64,000 nt of DNA from contig LUCM01007373.1 of NCBI GenBank assembly GCA_008360955.1, positions 1 through 64,000 on the forward strand, read 5' to 3'. The notes under the pieces are model-generated. The model did not search any database. It was given only the letters and a program-made list of their open reading frames with translations, and had not been told where the DNA came from. Source of the DNA: Fasciolopsis buskii (Eukaryota; Platyhelminthes; Trematoda; Plagiorchiida; Fasciolidae). Position numbers and translations under genes: made by a program. Below, piece by piece: positions 12,775-24,700 of the stretch (the first letter of the stretch is position 1; every line of letters begins with the position of its first letter).

Positions 12775-15700
12775 GTAAGGTGTGAAATATTGATTCCTTT
12801 TCGTCTAGCTGATGAGTACCATAAACAACCAAATGAGTTGTGGTGTCTGCATTCTGTTTTCTCTTATTGATCGCCTACGTGAAATGCATTCTACACCGAG
12901 TAAACTGCAGAAAAACGGTATGTGAAAAATGTACGAAGAATTATCTGACTGATGCTCGAGAACAAAGATGGTGTCCATCGGCAGTTTCTAACCCTAAAGA
13001 AGGCCACTTTTTGATTTGATGGACATGCATTCGCCAACTGTTAACAGCTGTCCATTCCATATGGTTATTCAATTTCGGTCAACTCAATCGCCCATTCAAA
13101 ACAGATACTTCGCTGCAGACGATTCCAGGTTTCTTGCCAATTTGTGTCCAATACGCAGTCCCATTTGTTTAAAAGATGTCAAACTCACTCATGGATTTTT
13201 CAATTCTCATCGAGATGGTCACAAAATTCTTAGCTTTTTTGTCTAAAAATATTTACTACAAATCATCTGTTTTCTCAGTAGGACTTTGTGTTCCCGCAAT
13301 TATTATGAAATGCTTGTTTCACTGATTAATCCACGTAAGGTACCTTACATAAACGAACAAGTTTTTCATTGTCAATCAATAAGCGCGGTGGAAACTTATA
13401 CACTATTGAATGTTGTCTAATTTTTGCTAACTCAAATATGGCTCATGTGAACATTTTACGGATCTATTAAAAGTGAGAGCCGTGTAGAACGATACAGAAG
13501 CTCACTTTCACGACCGTTTTCAGGTGAAATAATAAGTCAGTAGTAGCGCAATGTCGCTTTCATTTTCTGTCTTTCATTGCCCGAAACGAAGAAACGACAA
13601 ACTAGGTCATTTTTAAGAAGTGGGTCTTAGCCAACAGACTGCTACTATATGAGAGAGTTGACGAGTGGTGAAAGGAATTAAAATAATGATCGTTAGATTG
13701 AATTGTCGCGGTATTGACCGCTTGATCACGCATGGTCAAGGACCCACCATCTTTGAACCCAGAGGTTCAAACTGCATGCCTGATTGAAATGAAACTTTAC
13801 GTGGCCTTATTACACTCCGAATTTCTGAAGCACAGTTGCCGATCCCGTAATGCTACGGACAGTAGCGGCTATCGAACTCACCCCCTGTGCTACACTCACT
13901 TTTTGTACCTGCAATAAAAATCGAGCGAACTAATAATGGAAGCGTTTTGTTGCACATTCATTTCTGAGGTAATAAAGTGTGTAAACCGAAAAAATGCGGT
14001 TCGCTGGTGGCAAAACATACTATTGTAGTGATATAACAATGTCTCTTAACCAGTGGAGCCGAAAGGGTAAAAAGTTAAAGCCATTTTACTTTAATGGTAT
14101 ACATAAACATTCTGAAGAGTTTATATTTGGACGTGCACAACTGATCAAAGATATTTGCGCACCTGGATCGGAAATGTAACAATATTCTAACACCAGTATA
14201 TTTTAGTGTCCTCCCAGCACAGCGTCGATCACGTGTGGATGCTTGGAACATCCTAGTGAAATGCTAAGTGAAGAGGTTTTACAATATTTTTATCAGAATA
14301 GGTAGCAGCATTGGAGACAAAATCAACCGTGTATGGAGTATTTCTATCACTGTTCCTAAGGGTCTCGGCAATGTTATATACGAAGTTAACGGAATTTGTG
14401 CAGGAAATCCGGGGTCATACAGCTCGTATCTAAATGTTTCATATTCGAACGTCTGACCACCAAATAAGCCAATAACACCATTTTGTTTCGGTCCAGGAAG
14501 CCAGGCGAAATGGTCTAAGTACGCTATGCGCAACTAAAGTATGAAAGAATCACTTGGTTGTCTTTGAAAATATAAGCGAGACGAAAAATTCTCCAGGTTG
14601 GGAGGACCCGAAGTCTCTCCACCTGTGACTGCAGCCGACAAAAATATAGATTGGTGAAAAAGTTCGCTACAGAACTGCATATGTGTAACGAAAGCCATGT
14701 CTCCTGAACAAAAATTTAATTGTTCTTGTAGACGTTTGCTGATGTATGGCAGACAACAGAGAAACGTCGGCTCAATTAACCGTATAACTGGTGGTGACAG
14801 ACGCTGTTAGTTGCCTTTGAAATATTTCTATCAATCTTTTAAAAGAGCAACGACTTGCAGTTAAGCGAATGGACTGGAGTCCAATCAGGGTGGAAAACTC
14901 GTGGGTAATTTGGCTTGAAACCGTGTGGATTTACACGTAGTAACGGTAAAAGCAACATCCGATGTACGGATCTCTTGGTGCAAAAAGGCTTTGAAGTTTG
15001 CCTTCATAAAAGTATCAATCGTCAAATTACCCATAAGCCAATGGGTTAAACGACACGTTTTATGCTAAAGTGATAGCCATAGACTGGTAACAAAGTTACA
15101 AAAAGAAAGCAAACCAAAATATGCGAAAGTAATACAGTTATGACCTGAAAAACCGAACTGGACATTTGGTTGACCTCTTGAGATACCGACGTACATGAAT
15201 GATAACAAGAAATGCTCCTGAGTCAAGCAAAATGAGACTATAAGAAAATTTTCCCTGCCATCTAACTGGGGTGTGAAATTGTATGAAGAAACTATAAACT
15301 TTGATGACCCGACCAGTGATTAGCTATCTCCATCATCGTCATTTCTAGATTGAAACAGAGGTGCCTTCATTTTAAGTTCGTCTTTTTGCCATAAGCAGCG
15401 CGAAGTGCTGTCTCACCATTCAGCCTATCTATCCGGTGTACTAATCGATACGAAACCTATCAAAGTACCAGTTCTTCAGTTCCCCTCAATTTCCACTAAT
15501 CGGCATTACAAAAACTTGTTTGACCATAAATGGGCGTTTCTGCCACTCTCAAGACGATCCAAACGAAGCGACTAACTTGTGGTTTTCTTTGATGCTGCTG
15601 TCAGCTGTCAGTTTTGACGTCTTTATCCATTTACCTGTCAATATATTAAGCATATGGGAGATCGGATGTGTCAGTAACTTCATGCAATCAATAAAGATCT

Positions 15701-18700
15701 TGACAATGAGTAAACGAGTAATCGGAATGCACCAGATCTGTGGCCCATCTCTTCAAAGAATGCAACCGACGAAGCAGACAGTTGATAATAACTACTGAAA
15801 TAATTAACAGTAGCTAAAGGATAATTGCAAATCATCAAGGATATCTCAGCTTACTTCGCTTAATACACGAAAACAGTCCAGAAACCAATGGGGCTCTGTA
15901 CTGCGCGGATCCATCTACCTTTATCAGCGGTGTAAAAAATGAAAGTATCACTGACGGATAGGTACAAAATCATCATATGGTGAGGTTCAACAAACCGTTC
16001 AGAGCCTGCCCGGTAACGTAATGGCTAAGGCGTTCGACTCAGAATAGTTCGTCCTTGTTCGGATTCGCGTCCCAGTTCGGGCGTGGTGGATATGCACTGC
16101 TGATGATTCCCAACAAGGATAAAACAGATGTAGAGTGCTTCCATGGTTTCTTTATGGTGATTTGAGCGATGATACCACATGATGAATTATTTCATGAAAA
16201 CCTTCTATCTCCTACTGCTAAGACATACAACTCACGTTGATAACTAGAGAGGTTAGTGCATGAGTTAGACTCTTCTTTTATCCCAGACGATTCGGTGCTC
16301 TCAAATCAAAAGTGTCTAGTTTAAGAGTCACTCGAGGATTTGAAAGGGAAAAACTCCGGCGATAACTTGGTGCTAACAAAAGGGAGAGTCGGTATACAAT
16401 TACCTCAAAAGCACTGTTACCAGTACAGCAGAATGAAGTTCTCGATGAATCTCTCATTAGAACGAGGAAATTTAAATGGACGACTAACTGAAAGGGAAAT
16501 TGTGCACAGTTTCAATCGCAAAAGAAATGCAAGCATTCAACTAAGAGTCTGCCACGGTCCTTTTTGTCGTGGGTTGTTGTACTTTTCGGTCGTCCAGTTT
16601 AAAGCAGGCCGGTTCAGTGAAAGACACCTCTAGCTTTCGAGCAGCTACGCGCGATTCGCAAGGCAGCATCACTGTTGTAAACGAACTAGTGATCAGTTGG
16701 TCAGCCCAGGCGACTCTTTTGCTAAAAATTTGTCTGGCTAATGGAGCAATGATGTGAAATGGCCTTATTTCGCCGACGGTACACATTGGCTACTTAACAT
16801 TTGTAACGTTGCGGTTTTCAGCGAACATTGGCTCACGTGATTAGCAACCAACCACCAGTTTTGTTGATCGTTAACTAATTCATAACCCAGAAGGGTGACA
16901 TACATCTCTGCCCTGACCCTTAGTGGAGTTCAGATCCGGATGTTTATATACGTGCCTAGAAATGCCATCCTCACCCAAAGCATTACACAACACGACACTG
17001 TCAATTTTTAAATTGGAGTAAGAAGTGTTCTGCGCTGGGTTGTTGCTTTCTACATCCTGTTGATCTGTTATTTTACACTTTGCGAAATTTAGTAGACTGC
17101 AGTTTCAAATAAAGGTGTTATTTCACAGTAGCATGAGAAAGCCTGATTATTTTCAAGTCCTCTTACTTCCATTTCAGGTAGGTTCGCGGAGGTTTATCAT
17201 GGATTGCAGCAATCGAAGGAGCACATGAAAGTATATCGGTCAGACGATGTTCCGCCTGATCTCTGCTTCAGCCGGAACTCCTCTCGTATGCCACCGATTG
17301 TGGTAATTCCAGACCAGGGATGGTGTCTCGTGAACAACAATAAAACACACTGTGACGGTAAGCGTCCGGTTAAACATGAACCTTTTACTTACCAAAGCTT
17401 CATCGCATTCATTAATAAGTTGTATCTTTTTGGTCTGTGGGTAAGCACCCCGGTTTCAGAACTCTCGATAGACGGACAAAATGACTGCTGAGAGCGTGAA
17501 ATTAAGCTCGACTAATAACCAAAATAATCTGTTCAAAGATATTCACTCAGATTTTTTAGCTAACTCAATTCCGTCATCCACTTCATTAAGCAACTCTCCG
17601 ATTTTCCAGTCAATGTTCTTGAGACTGAACTCAAACGGACTGATAAAAACCGGCAGTAATCAAGTGAACTGTAGGTCTGTCACTTCACAAGTGAGAGGTT
17701 AGAACCGCATATCATCTTATCATTACGACAGTAGACGGCAAGAAGCTAGTATCTAATTAGTCATCCAACTTGACTTAATACTACCATATACGGCCCCACA
17801 ACACAGCACTCATTGGGACAACGGTCTTCTGAATGGTCGCGTTGACATGCTGGACACAACAAAGACGGAAATCTACTAAGCTTGTCAACTATTATCAATA
17901 TTTACAGTATCAAACCATTGTGTCCGTCCACGGGTTGCTCACTATAATATCAATCTGCGTTTCAGTGTCCTAGTTGTTGCCTGCCCTTCCATTGAAGTGC
18001 ACCTTAGGTGCTCTAGGAGCATGCCACTTCCCTTGCACTCGTGCACTAATTAGGTAAGCGAAAAAAGCAATAAATAACGAATAATTCGTTCTGTGCATTG
18101 GTGCCCAAGAAGTGTTGTGTTTCGAACATTTAACTGTCACTTACAATACATTCAGACGATTGCAACAATAGACGTTCGTTATTACAAGAAAGGGGGTAAT
18201 GACGTACCCTCAAATCTGTCAAACATGGCACCTCATGAGATGTTTCCTAAATTCCCTAAACCCAACAATGGGAAGGGACTCCTTATTGTCTTCAAACTTG
18301 AAAAGCAGTACTCACGAAAACCCCAGTCTGGGAAAGGCTTTGATTTTCATATGAACCAGCCTGAATGAATCGTTAGGCGACAATTAGTTACAAGTCAGCA
18401 CCTGATTGGTTACGGGTTCTTATCATCTGATTGGGCACAAGAAGTCATTACCGATGACTAGTAATGGAACCTACAGAGTGTCATTTAAGACTTGAGAAGG
18501 GACAGGAATTGAAAAATCAGTGCTCATTCTGTGTTCTGAATGATAAACAGGAGTCTATCAATGAAAAATAAGTCGAAGGTCCTGAAGGTTCTCTCGACAC
18601 CGAAATCAACGCAATTTCTGTGGCGAAAAAATGCTTTTCCACATCAAGCTATACCATATCGGCTGACAACAAGGTCCTTCTGCAAAAACACCTTATTGCT

Positions 18701-21700
18701 GACAACGACGTGTAAGCAAACTATTTGAAAGAGAAGCAGGGATGTCATGAGCTAAACGATAGCAATTTCAGTGGTTTTTCTGGATGGTGAAATGCAGGAT
18801 CAATTGTAATAGGAAAAATTTGTGATTTTTGGGCGGGATATAAACGTTCCTGCCACTTCAGGCAAGCCAGACACAAAAGNTCTGGGAAAGGCTTTGATTT
18901 TCATATGAACCAGCCTGAATGAATCGTTAGGCGACAATTAGTTACAAGTCAGCACCTGATTGGTTACGGGTTCTTATCATCTGATTGGGCACAAGAAGTC
19001 ATTATCGATGACTAGTAATGGAACCTACAGAGTGTCATTTAAGACTTGAGAAGGGACAGGAATTGAAAAATCAGTGCTCATTCTGTATTCTGAATGATAA
19101 ACAGGAGTCTATCAATGAAAAATAAGTCGAAGGTCCTGAAGGCTTTCTCGACATCGAAATCAACGCAATTTCTGTCGCGAAAAAATGCTTTTCCACATCA
19201 AGCTATACCATATCGGCTGACAACAAGGTCCTTCTGCAAAAACATCTTGTTGCTGAAAACGACGTGTAGGCAAACTATTTGAAAGAGGAGCAGGGATGTC
19301 ATGAGCTAAATGATAGCAATTTTAGTGGTTTTTCTGGATGCTGAAATGCAGGATGAATTGTCATAGGGAAAATTTGTGATTTTTAAGCGGGATATGAACG
19401 TTCCTGCCACTTCAGGCAAGCCAGACACAAAAGCTTCAAGTTCAATTTATCGGGTGCAAAGAATGATAGAGACTGCCGTGATACGAATTAAATTGGAGCT
19501 GCTTCTGCATGCTTTAATCATATATTTGGTCAGTGACCAGAGGAGAAAGGGAAGCATTGATAATACTGGCAGCTTTTTAGTGAACTGGTAAACCGTAAAC
19601 AGCAGAATTTGGATTGTAGTACTTCCAACGTTGATGAAATAGCGTTGCTCTATTCTGTGTTGCTAGACAGATCTTGACAAGGACGTCACAAATGAGCAGC
19701 TGGGCCGTTTCAGTTAGTTGCAAAGCTTTGTCTGTCTAGCTACCCCAAAATGGTCACCGAAAAATCTGCCAACGCATGCAGGTTCACATATTTTCCGATA
19801 AAACATGCCCAACTTGTAAATATTGCGGTTATCGAAATGCTCGGATGAGTTTTTCAGTTCAGTGTAATTGGGAATAGTCAACTTTAATTCACTATGAGCA
19901 AAGCGGCTTTTCAACCCATGTTTGCTTCTTTGTCAACAGTACAGAGGTCATCCCTAACCAATGAACCAGAGGAGGGTTTGGTTCGGCAATCGACTTTCGT
20001 CAACGTTCTTCCAAACCTGTTCAACATTCTCGTCACTGCTTCCCTAAGCAGAATTGATTGGTGGATGATAGACAACAACTGAGTTTGCCAGCCGCTTATT
20101 ACAAGTGGTCAGTTAGGAACTTACGTGCTTCTATTTGACCCTTGATTCCAGGATCACGACTGATGGCTTCATTCTTTCAATGAAGTCGACCACGGTTTTT
20201 ATGACATGCTTGAATCACGTGTGTAGTTCAGGGAGCGTGCGCCACAACTAATCGAGCCTACAACATGGAGTAGCACAGAACAACATAAGGTCTCATTAAC
20301 GCGGATGTGCCAACGAGACGAGTAACGGAGAATTTTCATCTAACATACGCTATGCCCACAGGGTTTAAAAGACTAACAACAAAACAAGGACTAAGTACCG
20401 ACATCACAATCGCCCAAATATCTCGATGTTAGATTAACACCCAATGAACCGTAGTTTACCTACACCGAAAGTCATTCAGACCTCTTTGACCTTCAGTCTC
20501 TTAAGCGTTACTTTTAAATTTTTCATCATATACACTGATTACCAACCTTGGTCTTTTGAGGAAAAATTTTTTGCTAGGTAATGCTATTCAAAAGCACCAT
20601 TATACATGCAGTGACATATTCAGAGACACCTATATGCATTCCCCTGGATATACGGCTTTTCTCTTTCGAAATGGTCACCAACTTGTACCGATCCCCACAA
20701 ATTGGACTTTCAAAACCTGGGTCCAAGACTTGCCAACCGAAATTCCATTCTGTCTCATCTCGGCTGCTGATATGACGGAAGTGTCTATCGAAAAGAAGAG
20801 CCATGCATTAATTTGAACGCTGTAATCTATTTTGTATGATATACAGACGTGATTTCACTGACGGACAAACTCATTATGGAAGCTTCACTGTCCATCGTTC
20901 AGCGTTAAACACCAAAGAAAGCCTCACTGCCTTTTCCCCAGAGTTACAAGTTTCCACAAAAAGAGTGAATATTCAACCGGAACACGGAGTGGACCTATAA
21001 AAGTGGAAAAAGACTAGAATGATGCTGTAGCCAACACACGAAACACAGTCTAACTGTACAAACGCACGTGTTTTCAATCATTCTGATTCGATAGAAAATG
21101 ACAGCACGATCGCCACTGTTCACAGCTCACTGCCATATCCTTCAGTGTCTCCAGCCAGCAAATCGACAAGTCTTTCGGACCCCATCCACGAAGAAATGAG
21201 ACACCTACTTCGCCTAAGTTCTCTGTACATTTTCTCATCCCACACTGCAACGTCATCTGTTGACCTCCTGGTGGCTTCTTCCATTCCTTGGGAGGAACAC
21301 AAAATAGGGCACGATATGATAGACGAGTGTTCGCCATGCGTCATACGGGATCCAACCAGCGCAGTCTATTGAGTTTCATACGCTGAAACAAGGTGTTCTG
21401 AGAGCCGGCACCTAGTAGTGGATTCCTGGCCTGTACATTACTCACCCGGTCACTCCATCCACTCGTGGCGATAGTACGTAGACATCGGTGGTCGAAAACC
21501 TCCAAGCGACGAACATCTGCCACGCGCATACTCCATGTCACGCATCCGTACGACAGAACTGAGTGCACTGGGGAGGCTTCCTCAGCACAAAATCTATGGT
21601 TCCACATTACTGGTCAGTGCTGGATCCGTGTGACACAGAAGTAGGTCCACGAAGACCTCGTGCACGTGAATAGATGGTTGAGTTTGCTCTCGAATTTCTT

Positions 21701-24700
21701 GACTTGCCATTTCGTGAGCTTCAGGTTATAAATCTGCGTACACCGGTTTTTGTAATATGCTCCGTTGGATTATTTACTACCGTACGCTACTGCTACTGGT
21801 GAACGATTAGCGTCGACCTCAAACCAAACAGCGCCGAATGACGGAACATTTGTCTTAACGTGGACCGTCTGATAATTGTTAATCTTTGCCACTCGAAACG
21901 ACGCACCACCAGCTGAGGTTCCCCCGTCCATGCACAGGAATAATCTAAAGTTGACCACTTAGCGATTTCCTACCGATGGCGTAGCAACGTGCTTGACTGA
22001 TTTTCTTAATGGTCAACCCAACGCTACTCCGATCTTGCAATAGCCGGTGCTATATGTTGGTGCTATATGTTGGTCATTTGAGAACTAGGAGCGCTTCAGT
22101 AATGGCCGCCTAAATATCAGTGGTCTTAAAGACCTCCAGTGCTAAAAGCCTATTGGAGTACGCCAGCCCAGACCCTGGAATTTGCCATTCCAACGGATAT
22201 TGACGAAAACTGGCAGCCTTTCATGATATAATTCACCATGTGATATCATCGCTCAACTCACCATAAAGAAACCATGGAAGCACTCTACATCTGTTTTATC
22301 CTTGTTAGGAATCATCAGCAGTGCATATCCACCGCACCCGAACTGGGACGCGAACCCGAACAAGGATGAACGATTCTGAGTCGAACGCCTTAGCCATTAC
22401 GTTACCGGGCAGGCTCTGAACGGTTTGTTGAACTTCACCACATGATGTTGCACCTATCCGTCACTGATTTGCACGGTTACTGTCCGTTAGCTCACAGCGA
22501 TCGACCCCTACTGATAGATGACTTCTCTGCAGGTAGCCTAAGTACGACGAAGGCTTTGGATATGACCTACAGAGCTTGATTACTTGGTACATTTTAGTAG
22601 TAGGAGGTTGAATGTTTTGATGGAATAATTCACCATGTGATATCATCGCTCAACTCACCATAAATGCTGATGATTCCTAACAAGGATGGAACAGCTGTAC
22701 ATTGCTTCCATGGTTTCTTTATGGTGAGTTGAGCGATGATATCACATGGTGAATTATTTCTTCAAAACATTTAATGTGTTACTACTAAAATGAAAACTGT
22801 AAGCATCGAAAAAGAAGCCGGTAGGACCATTTGTGTTAGGGTTTGCCACCTATACAGGAATTGGATTTCTCCGAACCTTTTTGTAGCTAGCTTCTAATCG
22901 CCAAAAAAGCCTTGCTGATGCAAGACAACCAAGCACACCTTGACCTCCGCTGGCCTCTGATGAGCAGTCTATACTGTGACCCTGAGACCTGGTGATCAGA
23001 TCGCGCCAAGGAAATGGAAGCAGCTTCTGGTATCGGCAACTGCAAAGAGCTGTTTTAACTCATTCGCCTAACTGGATCACGAAAAACAGGTGTCGGTGAA
23101 ACGATTAAGGAAGCTGATGGGACATCAATAACCAACATGTAGTGTAGACTGGGGCGCTTGGCTGAACACTTCCACTCCCGATTCAACTGGCCACTGGCTT
23201 CTTCTACTTCATCCAACATTTCTACATTCCTTGTGCGGCCAGTACAAGACGGTTAACAACATAAATGGGCATTTGAAGAGAATTCCAAAATCCCAAACAA
23301 CACAAAGCGTACATATCAGATAGTATCCCTCCTGTACTTTTGATAGAAAAAACCCCGCATTTTGGAGTGAGTCGACTATCGTTCCTATCTTTAAAAAGGA
23401 TCGCCGCCCAATGTGTTCCAACCATAGAGGAATAAGTTTGATCCCCGTCGCTTCGAAAATACTAGCGTCCACTGTTCTCCGTAGACTATCTTCGTTGCGC
23501 GAACTCTAGTGCCGAGAACAGCAGGGTGGGTTTCACCCTGGCCGTAGCTGCAAGAATCAGATCTCAGACCTTTGCCTATGGCCTGAAAATTGCCACGTTT
23601 ACTCTAGGCCAGATATCAGGTCGATTCCAAAACTGCCTTCATTTTTGCCGACAGTCCTATGGAACTGCATGCTGAAGAATGGAGCGACCGAGAAGTACAT
23701 TTACATTCCAAAGGCTAGCTATCAACAGACCTTGGGCAAGGTAAGGATGTATGGGCAATCTTTTCTGTCCTTTGAACTCTCCAGCGATGTTCGCCAAGGA
23801 TGTCCTACCTGCACATTCCTCTTTAAGTAATGGACGATCTGCTCCATAGAGCCTACGACGAATTTGCGAACTGTGGTACGGAACAGCTCCAGATCCGGGA
23901 TTTGCTGATCTAGATTATAGTGATAACGTCGCCTTGTTGATAGACGGCCCTCGAGCTTTCCAGGTTGTTTTAAACCACTTGCCTCCCAAAGTTACCAAGC
24001 ATGGCAAGCACTTTTCTGCCTCAAGCGCAAAGTGCTTTTCCAAGGGTGACAGCGGGGTCCTCCTGCACTCACTCTTTGTGGAGAATATTTGGGAATAGTC
24101 ATCAGGTTTGTATACCTGGGAAGTCCCAATTCTTTTGGAAACGAGTTCTCGCCACGCAACTTTAAGGCCTCTGACTTTTCCTCATTTTCAGGCATCTATG
24201 ATGTCATCGCGACCTCAGGCTTTTCTTGAAAGATGGAGTCTGTACCACTACAGTTCACTCAGTGCTGCTTTAGGGATGTAAAACCTGATCAGTCCGAGAA
24301 GAAGGCCTTCGCCGGCTGATCATGTTCGATCACCGGTGTCTAGGGTTGCTCATACGAGTATGGTGGTAATAATACATCAGCAATGACGGAGTAAAAAGAG
24401 TATTTGCAGTTGACCGTGCGTCACTAAAGGGAATTTTTCTCTACACTGACAACGGCGATTAGGCCACCCTCCGTTTTTCTCACCGGGCTTTATTCGCGCT
24501 CGTTGGACAGGACTGGAACAGACGACGTGGTGGACAATCGACGACTTGGAAAAGAAGTTTAAAAGAAGCTGGCTTCCAGTTTAGCCGCAGAAGGGCCTTG
24601 TAGTCTACTGGGTTGTGACAGGAACGGTACCGAAAACTGTTGGTTAGAAACCCTGACGGATATGGCTCCAGTCCGGAATCGGTGGCGTTAATGCTGTTCG

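Noticed and set aside
16003..16085. Possible tRNA gene
   Set aside because: The same head recurs twice in the window with a conserved non-tRNA body, and the stems do not pair as in a functional tRNA.
22021..22072. Short doubled text tgctatatgttgg
   Set aside because: A 13-base duplication in non-coding DNA with no further copies. It is too small to interpret.
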